Program-made: the position numbers and the translations under genes
NCBI GenBank assembly: GCA_030597485.1
Contig: JAUVRU010000001.1
Span: forward strand, 1-26,479
Length of the DNA: 26,479 nt
Direction of reading: 5' to 3'
Source: Anaerolineae bacterium
GTDB lineage: Bacteria > Chloroflexota > Anaerolineae > 4572-78 > NAK82
Shown: positions 1 to 7,958 of the stretch, in pieces
Position numbering within the stretch: position 1 is the first letter of the stretch
How the letters are laid out: every line of letters begins with the position of its first letter
The notes under the pieces: generated by a model
What the model was told of the DNA's origin: nothing
Seen by the model: the letters and a program-made list of their open reading frames with translations, nothing else
Database searches by the model: none

Positions 1-1
1 A

Positions 2-400
2 CCGCCTCCCCCAGAATACGAACAGGCCTGGCAACTCACGGATGCACTGTTGGCATCGCTTCACCGCCAGGTGAACGACAGTGGGGCTGACTTCGCCGTG
101 TTCTCCAACAGCCAGATATGGTCGGTGCACCCCTCAGTCCTGGACGAAATCGGCATATTGGACGATCCCGTCTACCAGGATGTCGCCTTCGACTGGCAAC
201 AGCCGGATAGGAGGCTGGCGGGCACTCTGGAGAAGATGGGCGTTCCCTGGCGGCTGTTGGACCCCGCTTTTAGGGAGTACGTAGCCACACACGATGACCA
301 GCGGTTGTTTTTCCGTGAAGGGCACTGGAACGAGGAAGGCCACATCCTGGCGGCCGAGCTGCTATACCGCTGGCTGGTGGAGCAACATCTGATCCCCTGA
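2..400 (+). CDS. SGNH-hydrolase-like protein, C-terminal part
   Basis: The reading frame is open from the first bases of the window to a TGA at 398-400, so this is the 3' part (about 132 codons) of a gene starting outside. The end reads RLFFREGHWNEEGHILAAEL, with a His in an H-W-N-x-x-G-H context followed by an amphipathic helix. That is the usual last block of SGNH/GDSL hydrolases and AlgX/AlgJ-like acetyltransferases, where the Asp/His of the catalytic triad sits near the C-terminus. The upstream part has an alternating strand/helix pattern (VNDSGADFAVFSN) that fits the flavodoxin-like fold. Such proteins often modify surface glycans, which would suit the neighbouring glycosyltransferases, but that link is inference. 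The catalytic Ser block is not in the window, so hydrolase versus O-acetyltransferase cannot be decided. Confidence 0.6.
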   Translation, partial: PPPPEYEQAWQLTDALLASLHRQVNDSGADFAVFSNSQIWSVHPSVLDEIGILDDPVYQDVAFDWQQPDRRLAGTLEKMGVPWRLLDPAFREYVATHDDQRLFFREGHWNEEGHILAAELLYRWLVEQHLIP

Positions 401-453
401 CACCCAGTCCATCACTGAGCTTGTGCCCTTCTTCAGATGACACGGCGCCTTGC

Positions 454-476
454 GGAGAAAGGCATCCTCAGATGCC
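454..476 (-). terminator. Possible intrinsic terminator of the lipoprotein gene
   Basis: On the minus strand a perfect 6-bp stem (GGCATC / GATGCC, 4-nt loop TGAG) at 476-461 is followed by TTTCTCC. It lies 78 bases past the lipoprotein stop, between two convergent genes. The T-run is short, so efficiency is doubtful. Confidence 0.4.
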
Positions 477-553
477 GGGCCTCCGGGAGACTCGTGTGGT
501 GTTTGGTTCTCTTCTCTGTGGAGATAGGGACTTCCGGGACAGTTGGGGTCCTC

Positions 554-1783
554 TCAAAAGCCAATGGCGATTTCTTGGGGGTCCACGTGGTCGTTGAAAG
601 AATCGATGCGCACGTCCTCGTGGATGAGACCGGCCCAGAAGTAGACCAGGTCCTTGTTTGCCGGCACGTCAACGATCTCGATAGTGCCGGTGACCACCAC
701 TCGCCGATCCGGCAGCAGGTAGTAGAAGGTCTGACCGTCTATCTCCCGGGCTTCCAATTCGTCCAGGTGACCCAGCGCCCACCGATAGGGATAGGCGTAA
801 CTGGGATTGCCCTCATAGTCGATCCCCACCCGCCAGGCGCCGGGAGACTGGTAGGTGCCGAAGGTGTTGAAGTTCTGGTCGCTGCGGTAGTGGGTGCCCG
901 AATCAGGTCCGATGGTGCGAATGGGCACGTGGCCGAAGTTCTCCACGGTCAACGTGAAGGCCAGCGTGCCTCCCAGCGGCACCACCTTGTCACCGGTGGC
1001 AGGATTGTAGAAATCCACATCCGCCCGGACGATGTCGGCTCGCGGCCGGCCACCGTCCTGGATGGTCAACGTGCCGGTGACCACCGTGCGATTGCCCACC
1101 CGGTCCATCGCCTCAGCCCGGACGATGTAATCACCATCAGGCGGCGGATCAGCGCCCAGATCGACGCCCCCCTCATAATCATAGGTGTGCATGCCCGGCT
1201 CGCCCGGCTCGACACCACGCTCCTTCTCGGCCAGTGGATATTTGGCGCCATCCGGACCCAGCAAGTAGACCGACACATCGGCCTCTTTGGTCAGGTAGTA
1301 GTTGATGGCCACCCGATCGTTCTTGCCATCCTGGTTGGGGGTGAAAACCGTGGGATAGATGCTGAAGCCTTCCAGCTGTGGCCGTTCGGTGTCGGCATCC
1401 TGTATCACCAGAGAACCTTCCACCCGCGCCACACCCCCGTCATCGGTCACCGCCTCAACCACCCACGTGTAACGGCCATCGGGCAGCATTCGGCCACCCA
1501 CCACCCCGCCAAAGTCCACCTGATAGTTGCCGGCCGACCGGCGCCGATCCTGGCGGAAGTAATGACGCTCGCCAGCCTCGTCCACCAGGTATATGGACAG
1601 GTTGGCACTGCGCGACAGCCGGTATGCTACCCGCGCCACATCCTCCATGCCGTCCGCGTTGGGCGTGATCACCTCCGGCCGCACCGAAACGTCAGCCAGC
1701 AGCGACCGTCCCGCGCAGCCAGCCAGAAAACACACGAGGAGGCAGCCAAGCACGGGCACAAGCCTCGGGCCCATCAACGTCAT
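554..1783 (-). CDS. FlgD-Ig-like surface lipoprotein
   Basis: A 409-aa lipoprotein. I start it at ATG 1783 because a strong ribosome site (GAGGTGAGGGG) sits just upstream and the product then begins with a signal peptide ending in lipobox LAGC (Cys23). The frame stays open upstream to 1834, but that would place 17 charged residues before the signal. Two repeated beta-sandwich modules follow, each opening with a [IF]TPNxDGxxD motif (ITPNADGMED and FTPNQDGKND) and containing a PDGxY turn. This is the signature of FlgD-Ig-like/gliding-motility C-terminal-type domains. The last ~130 residues (NFNTFGTYQSPG, GIDYEGNP, YPYRWALGH) form a third domain of unknown role. It is probably an outer-surface protein with structural or binding function; no catalytic motif is visible. 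It follows the HepT reading frame by 13 bases, so the two are probably co-transcribed. Confidence 0.75.
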   Translation of the reverse strand: MTLMGPRLVPVLGCLLVCFLAGCAGRSLLADVSVRPEVITPNADGMEDVARVAYRLSRSANLSIYLVDEAGERHYFRQDRRRSAGNYQVDFGGVVGGRMLPDGRYTWVVEAVTDDGGVARVEGSLVIQDADTERPQLEGFSIYPTVFTPNQDGKNDRVAINYYLTKEADVSVYLLGPDGAKYPLAEKERGVEPGEPGMHTYDYEGGVDLGADPPPDGDYIVRAEAMDRVGNRTVVTGTLTIQDGGRPRADIVRADVDFYNPATGDKVVPLGGTLAFTLTVENFGHVPIRTIGPDSGTHYRSDQNFNTFGTYQSPGAWRVGIDYEGNPSYAYPYRWALGHLDELEAREIDGQTFYYLLPDRRVVVTGTIEIVDVPANKDLVYFWAGLIHEDVRIDSFNDHVDPQEIAIGF

Positions 1784-1796
1784 TCCCCTCACCTCA

Positions 1797-2147
1797 TCAT
1801 GCCATTCTATCCTGCTCGCCCAAAAGAACATCATGGACCGCGATCAACTCGGGCAGGTCATCCACGACGGTGTCCCATACCCGATCCAGGTCAATATCGA
1901 AATAGGCGTGAACAAGTCGATTCCTCATTCCAGTTATCTCTGCCCAAGGGACTTGAGGATGTCTGCGCCGCGCCTGCGCCGATACTTGAACAGCAGCTTC
2001 CCCGAGGATCTCAATGGCCTTGACCAATGCCAGCGCGAGTATGCGGTCATGTTAGAGGTCTTCCCGCGTTCGACCTTCAGCAAAAGACACAGCTTCGCGA
2101 GCAGCGTCCAACATATGCCGCAGACGGACTCGATCACCGTCGGGCAT
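1797..2147 (-). pseudogene. hepT: HepT-family RNase toxin, interrupted by an in-frame stop
   Basis: Read from ATG 2147, the frame gives 31 residues ending REDL, then TAA (plus-strand bases 2052-2054), then continues without shift as HDRILALALVKAIEILGEAA through to TGA at 1799-1797. The two halves together form a normal-length HEPN/DUF86 HepT protein of about 116 codons, and the residues on each side of the stop match the family pattern (EDLxxDRxLALALVxAIEIxGEAA). The downstream half keeps the catalytic R-x4-H-x-Y motif (RNRLVHAY), whose Tyr is the residue AMPylated by MntA in characterised pairs. The start codon overlaps the end of the nucleotidyltransferase gene by 14 bases, as in intact operons. 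A TTG at 2027 could in principle start a 76-aa product lacking the first helices. The gene is either a recent nonsense mutant or carries a sequencing or assembly error. Confidence 0.8.
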
Positions 2148-2436
2148 ATTGCACCTCTGCCACATCCAGTACTTCCTGTCGAAAACACCGACTCAAGTCT
2201 GCCGGTGTCCTCATATCAATTCTGCAACCCAGAATCCGCGACAACTCAATCTCCATACCGGCTAGACGGATTAATCCCACCCGATATCCCGGCTCGAATT
2301 CCACCAGCACATCCACATCGCTGTCTGGGCCGAATTCCTCAGACAGCACAGATCCAAAGAGGGAAAGCGAACGAATGTGGTTACGTCGGCAGAAGTCAGC
2401 CACCTGTTTCTGGGGGACAACGATGTTTCTGTTCAC
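2134..2436 (-). CDS. mntA: MntA-type minimal nucleotidyltransferase antitoxin
   Basis: A 100-aa protein with the polymerase-beta-type nucleotidyltransferase core: LFGSVLSEEFGPDSDVDVLV carries the GS motif and the D-x-D metal-binding pair, and a third acidic strand is plausible at CRIDM. The size and motif match MntA/MNT antitoxins, which neutralise HepT by transferring AMP groups to the Tyr of its R-x4-H-x-Y motif. The start is GTG 2436, preceded by AAGGTGAGG; no ATG is nearby. The gene ends inside the first codons of hepT (14-base overlap), so the pair is translationally coupled. The antitoxin looks intact while the toxin does not. Confidence 0.85.
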   Translation of the reverse strand: MNRNIVVPQKQVADFCRRNHIRSLSLFGSVLSEEFGPDSDVDVLVEFEPGYRVGLIRLAGMEIELSRILGCRIDMRTPADLSRCFRQEVLDVAEVQYARR

Positions 2437-2556
2437 GCTGCCTCACCTTGTCCTGCCTGCAATCACTCATCCGGGCCACCGAAGGCTAAGCTACCACACG
2501 GATTCCTCACTGTCAAATCATCTTGCCCCTATTCATCATTCAACCAGTACTCGCCC

Positions 2557-4650
2557 CTATCGCACGATCTCCACCGTGGTCAGGGGAGCCTGAGGCGAGC
2601 CGTCAGCCAGCATAGTCTGCTGGCCAGCCGCGTCACGCAGGCCAACCACCAGCGCATATTCCCCAGGCGGCGTCTCCGGATTCAGGTTCACGTCGAAATC
2701 GGCCCGCACCACCTGTCCCGCTTGCCAGCGTGTCGGCGGATAGAAGTCAAAGGCGTCATTGGGCCGCTCCAGCGACGCACCCCACACCCGTCCCCTGCGG
2801 TCAACCAGGTGCACGAACGGCGTGTAGTCCTGAGCCGGTGGTGACTCCGTCTGCCAGTACAACGTGACGTGAACCCACCCGCTGGGCGGATGAAACAGGT
2901 CATCGGTGGCCAGCAGCTGCGACTCAGGCACCCAGTGCCCCACCAGCTGCAAGCCCCCCTCGAACGCGACGCTCGTTGGAGCGGCGGCGTCCGGCACCCG
3001 ATCGGACAGATATCCGGGCGCATAGGCCCGCACCGCCACCAGCCCGGGGGGATAGAGCTCAGTCACCTGCGGGTAGCGAGCCGCCAACCATGCGTTGGCT
3101 CGATGGTCGGGATCGGCCAGCTCGGTGTGGGACTCAACCAGCCACACCACCGGGTGCCGCCCACTGATCACCGTCAGCGGACCGCCCAGATCGGTGTCGC
3201 TGTCCACCGAACTGAACACCGCGTACGTCTGACCCGGCCCTCGGAAGTAGTACTGCAACGGGAAGCGCGTCCAATCAGGGTGTATGAGAATCGCATCCTC
3301 TGGCCGTGCATGGCTGGACAGATGGGCCACCGACTCTCGCCAGGCCTCCTTGCGTGCCTCCGGACTCCACTGCCCCAGCAACGGAATCAACGCCATGGCA
3401 ACAGGCAAAACATAGCAGATATGTGGCAGCAGCCTTAGCGTGAGGCCTGGACGGGAGTCGCCCATCGCGACTTGCTTCCACCATGACCGACGAAAACTCA
3501 CGGTACGGCCTGCTCGCTGACCGCTGACTGCTGACTGCCGACCGCTGATTGCCGACCGCTGACGACCATTCCCGGCGCAGTCAAGTCGTGCCCGCAAGAT
3601 GTCCGCCAGACCAACCGCCCCCACCGCCACCGCCATCAGCAGCCAGGGAACGATCACGATGAAATAGCGTTCGCCGAAAAAGGCCAGCTGGTTGCGCAAC
3701 AGGAGCAGCGTGGCCATCACCAGAGGGACGACAAGGAGCAAGGCCACCAGCAACATCGGATGAGACAACCCGCCTGGGCGCGCCCCACCTTGACCAGAGG
3801 GGCGAGCGCCCAGAACCAACCCCGCCAGCGCCAGCAGCAATGTCACCACGTTGATGCCCACCCTCAAGGCCGGTGGCACAGGCGCTTTCCAGACCGTGAC
3901 CGCACTCAGCAGTCGCCACAACCGGTCCCCCATGCTTGCCAGCGGCTGGCCGGCGCCGGCCTCGCCGCTGACTCGCAATGCCGCCAGTGCCAGCGGCGCA
4001 AAAAACCCGCCTACGACCAGCATCGTCACCACAAACGGCACCCAGGCACGACGCGACCGGCGCCAGGTCAACACCAGGTACAAGGCATGGGCTGGCAGCA
4101 CCAGACCAGTGTACAGGTGGGTGTACAGGCCAGCGATGGCACACAGACCATAGCCCAGCCAGTAATGCCAGGCAACCCGCTGACGGGATGAGGCAAGCGC
4201 CGCCCGGGCGAAGAACCAGGTGCCCAGGCTGGCTAGCAGAACAGCCAGGGCATACATGCGGGCCTCTTGCGAATACCACACCAGGAACGGGTTCAGGGCC
4301 GTCAAAGCAGCCGCCAACACGGCCACGCGGCGACCAAACAGATCTGTCCCCAGCCGGTAGACGACCGGAACCAACAGCACACCCAGCAGCACTGACGGCA
4401 GGCGTACCGATACCTCGCCGTCACCCAGCAGCAGTCGCCACCCGTGCAGCAAAAGATAGTACAGCGGGGGCAACCGATCCTCAACCAGGTTCATGCTGAC
4501 TTCCAGGATGCGAGACAGCTCCGAGCGCGCCCAGTGCACGCTCATGACCTCGTCGAACCACAGGCTGTGATAGGTGAGGTTGTGCAGGCGCACCCATAGC
4601 GCCAGCAGGGTGAGTGCCAGCGGCGACCAGGGACAGCTGCGGCTATTCAA
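2557..4650 (-). CDS. GT39-like membrane glycosyltransferase (first of pair)
   Basis: A 697-aa polytopic membrane protein of the ArnT/PMT (GT39-like, GT-C fold) type, expected to transfer sugars from polyprenyl-phosphate carriers on the outer face of the membrane. The first periplasmic loop carries the Asp-Glu pair (LWFDE, residues 33-34), followed by RLPPLYY (60-65) and WYSQEARMYAL, all typical of the family. About a dozen hydrophobic segments follow, then a soluble beta-rich C-terminal domain from roughly residue 560 (YTPFVHLVDRRG, PPGEYALVVGL). The start is taken at TTG 4650, which overlaps the stop of the preceding glycosyltransferase by 8 bases; no better ATG exists before the DE motif. 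Residues about 362-379 (RSAISGRQSAVSGQ) are a translated heptamer repeat lying in a cytoplasmic-loop-like stretch, absent from normal family members. Substrate unknown. Confidence 0.8.
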   Translation of the reverse strand: MNSRSCPWSPLALTLLALWVRLHNLTYHSLWFDEVMSVHWARSELSRILEVSMNLVEDRLPPLYYLLLHGWRLLLGDGEVSVRLPSVLLGVLLVPVVYRLGTDLFGRRVAVLAAALTALNPFLVWYSQEARMYALAVLLASLGTWFFARAALASSRQRVAWHYWLGYGLCAIAGLYTHLYTGLVLPAHALYLVLTWRRSRRAWVPFVVTMLVVGGFFAPLALAALRVSGEAGAGQPLASMGDRLWRLLSAVTVWKAPVPPALRVGINVVTLLLALAGLVLGARPSGQGGARPGGLSHPMLLVALLLVVPLVMATLLLLRNQLAFFGERYFIVIVPWLLMAVAVGAVGLADILRARLDCAGNGRQRSAISGRQSAVSGQRAGRTVSFRRSWWKQVAMGDSRPGLTLRLLPHICYVLPVAMALIPLLGQWSPEARKEAWRESVAHLSSHARPEDAILIHPDWTRFPLQYYFRGPGQTYAVFSSVDSDTDLGGPLTVISGRHPVVWLVESHTELADPDHRANAWLAARYPQVTELYPPGLVAVRAYAPGYLSDRVPDAAAPTSVAFEGGLQLVGHWVPESQLLATDDLFHPPSGWVHVTLYWQTESPPAQDYTPFVHLVDRRGRVWGASLERPNDAFDFYPPTRWQAGQVVRADFDVNLNPETPPGEYALVVGLRDAAGQQTMLADGSPQAPLTTVEIVR
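3516..3564. repeat. Tandem degenerate heptamer array (GCTGACT family) inside a gene
   Basis: Seven consecutive 7-bp units (plus strand): GCTGACC, GCTGACT, GCTGACT, GCCGACC, GCTGATT, GCCGACC, GCTGACG. The array lies within the glycosyltransferase gene and is read on the minus strand as SAISGRQSAVSGQ-type peptide. The same family recurs at 17852-17893. Confidence 0.85.
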
Positions 4651-6700
4651 GACTGGAGTCCTTCACAACGAAGGGAATCATCACCTGGTCTCCCGGCTGA
4701 CCCTCCCCGGAATCAGACGTCACTGGCCCCAGCCGAGGCATGGCCGGGTCGGCAGCATCATACATCCCCACCGCCAGCCAATAATCGTCACCCCCGGGAA
4801 GATCCGCCGGCAGCGTCAGACTGATCCGATCGGGGACAATATGGCCCACCGGCCGTGGACTGGTGGGACGCGTCGGCCGATGGTCGGCGGTGACCAGCAC
4901 CTCCCCATCAGCGTTGACCAGGTGAACGAAAACAGTGTAGTCCGTCCCCACGGCCGCCACCGCCTGCCAGAGGAGGACCACCCTGGGGCCGGCCGTGTGC
5001 CGCATGCCCAGCAGCCTGACCTGTCCCCCCAGGTCAGCATCCACCGGATGGCTGATGAAGGTGCCGATGTCGAACTGGGCGTCAGGCGGCAGGTTGTAGT
5101 GCATCAGTTCCACATGCCAGAACTGCCCGTAGTCATCCTGCTCCCCCACCGTGCCCAGGTAGAGCGGCAGCACGTCGAAGGGATCGGTCACTTGGTTCTG
5201 CCAGCGCACCAGCCAGACTCCTGGCCGTCCCTGCAGCAACCGACCTAGTCCTTCGCCCGCCGTCATGTCGATAGCCGCATTCACGTCCAGCACCTCGATA
5301 TCGGGCACCCGGTGCCATCCCTGCCAGCCGTAGTAGTAGGCCCAGGCGGGAAACATGTGACCGGAACTGAGCACCACCGTCTCCTCCGGCCCGACCCGCT
5401 GGCGCACGACTTGGGCAGTGATGCGAAAGTCGGCCTTGTTGAACTGGTTGTCCCGGTAGGGCGCAAACCAGTTGCTCAACGAGTAACCAGACGTGGTCAC
5501 GATGTAGATGATGGCACCTGCAAGAACCAGGCGAGAGATGCGGGACACCATGGTGGGAACGGCAGGCAACGGCCTCGTGGTCAGCGCGGCCAGACCGCCC
5601 GCCATCAGCAGCACGAAAGCTGGTGAAGCCAGCATCGCGTAACGCGGGTTGAATTTGGGCGTCCGATAGGCCAACAGCAGGATCAGCACCACCGGAACGA
5701 CCAGGTACAGCAGCAGGAAGGCCAGGGCATCAGGATGTTTGGGCGATACGTGGCGCGCAAAACGTAAGGGCGTAATGCGTAACTCATCCCGCAGCTTTCG
5801 CCCGGTGGCCACAAGCGCTGCCACGGAGATCAGCAGGATGAGCCCATAGCCGAGCGCCAGCCAGGTGCCCACCCCCTCCGTCACCGTCTCACCCAGGCTG
5901 AAGGCAATGAACAGCTTGCGAGCCACCGCGCCCAGATTGAGGGCGCCCGGCCAGTAGCTGGTGTCCACCCCATACCGGGTGACCAGGAACGGCAGCCAGG
6001 GAAGATACAGGACGACAATGGCAACCGGGATCGCGATAGCGGTGGCGGACACCACCCGGCGTCTTCGTCTCCACCATACATAGAGAACGTAGAGCGCGTG
6101 CGCCACCAGCAAGAAGAAGGCAAAGTAGTGGGTATAGAGAGCAGCCACCGCCGACAGGACGTAGGCGGTGGCAATGAGGCCAGAAGGTCGCCTGCCCCCG
6201 GTCTCCACCAGGCGCAGCAGCAGGTAACCACCAAGCAGGCCCAGGAAGGTCAGCAACGTGTACATGCGCGTCTCCTGCGCGTAGTACACGTAGAGCGGCG
6301 ACACGACCGCCAGTATCAGGGCCAGCCAGCCGGCCAGGCGACCCAGCCATCGGCGCCCCACCAGCCAGAAGAGGGGAAGGATGAGCACGCCGAAGCATAC
6401 GGAGGGAAAACGCAGCGCGTATTCGCTGGTGCCGGCCAGCCGTACCCAAAACCAGAGCAGATAGTAATAGAGAGGCGGCTGGATATCGTTAGCAGTCCAC
6501 ACCGTCAGATCGGGCAGGGACATGCCGGTCAGATACCAGCTCACCCCTTCGTCGTACCACAAGCTCTGATCTTGCAGCTGGTAGACACGCAGGACGAAGC
6601 CCACCAGCAGCAGCCCGGCGACCGCCAGCAAAGACCTTATCCTGATGTTTCGCTGCACGGAGGTGACCCAACCTGTCACAATGCCGCCGCGTGCTCCCAA
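4643..6700 (-). CDS. GT39-like membrane glycosyltransferase (second of pair)
   Basis: A 685-aa paralogue of the adjacent glycosyltransferase with the same architecture: N-terminal membrane segment, LWYDE pair (residues 50-51), IQPPLYYYLL (74-82), YYAQETRMYTLL, many membrane helices, then a beta-rich outer domain (DYTVFVHLVNADGE). It likely acts on a lipid-linked sugar at the outer membrane face; donor and acceptor are unknown. The start is uncertain: the frame begins with TTG 6700, and GTG 6679 or a GTG further on are alternatives, none with a clearly better ribosome site. Residues about 306-320 (RDELRITPLRFARH) come from a heptamer repeat at 5744-5785, between membrane segments. It lies 15 bases after the universal stress gene and overlaps the next gene, so all are probably co-transcribed. 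Confidence 0.8.
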   Translation of the reverse strand: MGARGGIVTGWVTSVQRNIRIRSLLAVAGLLLVGFVLRVYQLQDQSLWYDEGVSWYLTGMSLPDLTVWTANDIQPPLYYYLLWFWVRLAGTSEYALRFPSVCFGVLILPLFWLVGRRWLGRLAGWLALILAVVSPLYVYYAQETRMYTLLTFLGLLGGYLLLRLVETGGRRPSGLIATAYVLSAVAALYTHYFAFFLLVAHALYVLYVWWRRRRRVVSATAIAIPVAIVVLYLPWLPFLVTRYGVDTSYWPGALNLGAVARKLFIAFSLGETVTEGVGTWLALGYGLILLISVAALVATGRKLRDELRITPLRFARHVSPKHPDALAFLLLYLVVPVVLILLLAYRTPKFNPRYAMLASPAFVLLMAGGLAALTTRPLPAVPTMVSRISRLVLAGAIIYIVTTSGYSLSNWFAPYRDNQFNKADFRITAQVVRQRVGPEETVVLSSGHMFPAWAYYYGWQGWHRVPDIEVLDVNAAIDMTAGEGLGRLLQGRPGVWLVRWQNQVTDPFDVLPLYLGTVGEQDDYGQFWHVELMHYNLPPDAQFDIGTFISHPVDADLGGQVRLLGMRHTAGPRVVLLWQAVAAVGTDYTVFVHLVNADGEVLVTADHRPTRPTSPRPVGHIVPDRISLTLPADLPGGDDYWLAVGMYDAADPAMPRLGPVTSDSGEGQPGDQVMIPFVVKDSSLE
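5744..5785. repeat. Degenerate heptamer repeat (CGTAATG family) inside a gene
   Basis: Plus-strand sequence GTAAGGGCGTAATGCGTAAC and its left neighbour split into 7-bp units of the same family as the spacer repeats at 16700-16795 and 18963-19004. Within the glycosyltransferase gene it encodes the peptide LRITPLRFARH on the minus strand. Confidence 0.6.
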
Positions 6701-6715
6701 TTGCTCGGCACCCTG

Positions 6716-7171
6716 TCACCCATCCTGCCGGCTCCGGATCAGCAACACCGGACAGATAGCGTGTTGAAGCACCTTATCAGCCACGCTGCCGTACACCCAT
6801 CTGCCCAGGCCTGAGCGCCCGTGAGTGGACATCGCAATCAAGTCGATGCCGTTGGCCTCGGCGTAGTCCAGGATGGTGGATGCCACTGAGCTGCTGGCAA
6901 TCACTTTTGTCTTCACTGGAATACCCTCGGGCCGCCATTCCCCTTTGCGCGCGGACAGATAAGCCTCAGCATCGCGCCGAAGCACCTCCACGGACTGCTG
7001 GTTGAGAGCCATCAAGTCCTCTGAACGCGTGTACTCCGTGGTGTGCGGCGGCCTGACCACCGCCAACATCACAACAGAGCTCTTGTGCATCCAGGCCAAC
7101 TCCTCCACCAGGGGCAAGATGGAAGCTGCCAGTTCCGAGCCATCCAACGGGACCAGTATTTTCTCGAACAT
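6716..7171 (-). CDS. Universal stress protein (UspA family)
   Basis: A 151-aa single-domain Usp protein, typical length. It opens with FEKILVPLDGSE, the conserved first strand and the Asp that contacts adenine. The phosphate-binding loop STHGRSGLGRWVYGS (115-129) fits the G-x2-G-x9-G-[ST] ATP signature except that the first Gly is Ser, followed by CPVLLIR. It is therefore probably of the ATP-binding subgroup; such proteins act as cytoplasmic stress regulators. The start at ATG 7171 is supported by GGGGAG seven bases upstream. It is 11 bases downstream of the CoA-transferase beta gene and 15 bases upstream of the glycosyltransferase pair, so it sits inside a long same-strand run. Confidence 0.92.
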   Translation of the reverse strand: MFEKILVPLDGSELAASILPLVEELAWMHKSSVVMLAVVRPPHTTEYTRSEDLMALNQQSVEVLRRDAEAYLSARKGEWRPEGIPVKTKVIASSSVASTILDYAEANGIDLIAMSTHGRSGLGRWVYGSVADKVLQHAICPVLLIRSRQDG

Positions 7172-7182
7172 AACTCCCCACC

Positions 7183-7947
7183 CTATTTCCGATGACGTCC
7201 GCCCGGATCAAGTTCTTCTCGCATGATGCGCAGTTCCTCAGCCGTCGGCGGCCCGGTTGTCGCCAGTTCCTCAGCCACCCGTAACTCCCAGCCAACCTGC
7301 TCCTGCACCCCGGCCACCGTGCATTCCGGGTGCAGCGAGGTGAGCGTCATCTCGCGCGTCTCGGCATCAAAGCGAAAGATGCCCATATCGGTGATAAGCA
7401 CTGTGGGACCCTGACCGTAATCGCCCAGACGGCCACGCGCATCCCCTCCCGTCAGATGCCCAGGACTGGTGACGAAATCCAGCTGCTCCACAAACGTGCG
7501 CCGGCTGAGCCGGGTGATGACCAACACCCGACGCGCCAATAAGGCAATATCACAGCCCCCGCCGCTGCCCGGAAGACGCACTTTGGGCTGCTGGTAGGGA
7601 CCGATGACTGTCGTGTTCAGGTTTCCGTAGCGGTCAATTTGGGCCACGCCCAGGAAGCCAACGTCAATCCGTCCCGCCTGCAGATAGTACTGGAACAGGT
7701 GGGGCATCGGCACCACCGAGGTGGCACCGGTCACCAGGCACGGGTCCCCGATGGAAAGCGGCAGGCGACCGGGCCGCGCACCATATACCCCCGCCTCGTA
7801 CACCAGCTCCAGATGAGGCGCTACCGTGCGTTGGGCCAGATTGCAGGCCACGTTGGGCAATCCGATTCCCACAAACACCACCCTGACATCGGCCAGCTCG
7901 CGGGCGGAGGCCGCAATCATCATCTCGGAGGCAGTGTAGTCCTTCAC
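7183..7947 (-). CDS. Class I CoA-transferase, beta subunit (glutaconate CoA-transferase/IpdB-like)
   Basis: A 254-aa protein starting at GTG 7947 (V-K-D-Y-T-A-S-E), preceded by GAGGGAGAG, 11 bases after the alpha-subunit stop; the open frame upstream of this GTG only overlaps the alpha gene. The sequence VYEAGVYGARPGRLPLSIGD places Glu51 where GctB of glutaconate CoA-transferase carries its catalytic Glu, so true CoA transfer via a glutamyl-CoA thioester is plausible. VGFLGVAQIDRYGNLN and the glycine-rich LPGSGGGCD are typical beta-subunit motifs. Together with the alpha subunit it should swap CoA between carboxylic acids. The IpdAB enzymes of steroid-ring degradation belong to the same family, so the substrate cannot be named from sequence. 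Confidence 0.85.
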   Translation of the reverse strand: MKDYTASEMMIAASARELADVRVVFVGIGLPNVACNLAQRTVAPHLELVYEAGVYGARPGRLPLSIGDPCLVTGATSVVPMPHLFQYYLQAGRIDVGFLGVAQIDRYGNLNTTVIGPYQQPKVRLPGSGGGCDIALLARRVLVITRLSRRTFVEQLDFVTSPGHLTGGDARGRLGDYGQGPTVLITDMGIFRFDAETREMTLTSLHPECTVAGVQEQVGWELRVAEELATTGPPTAEELRIMREELDPGGRHRK

Positions 7948-7958
7948 CCGTCTCTCCC

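Noticed and set aside
437..2023. Plus-strand open frame of 528 codons
   Set aside because: It runs antisense through the lipoprotein and hepT genes, has no recognisable domain, and its His/Arg/Val-rich composition is typical of a GC-rich shadow frame.
3516..3564. Short regular repeats that could suggest a CRISPR array
   Set aside because: Units are only 7 bp, contiguous and degenerate with no spacers, and lie inside a coding frame.
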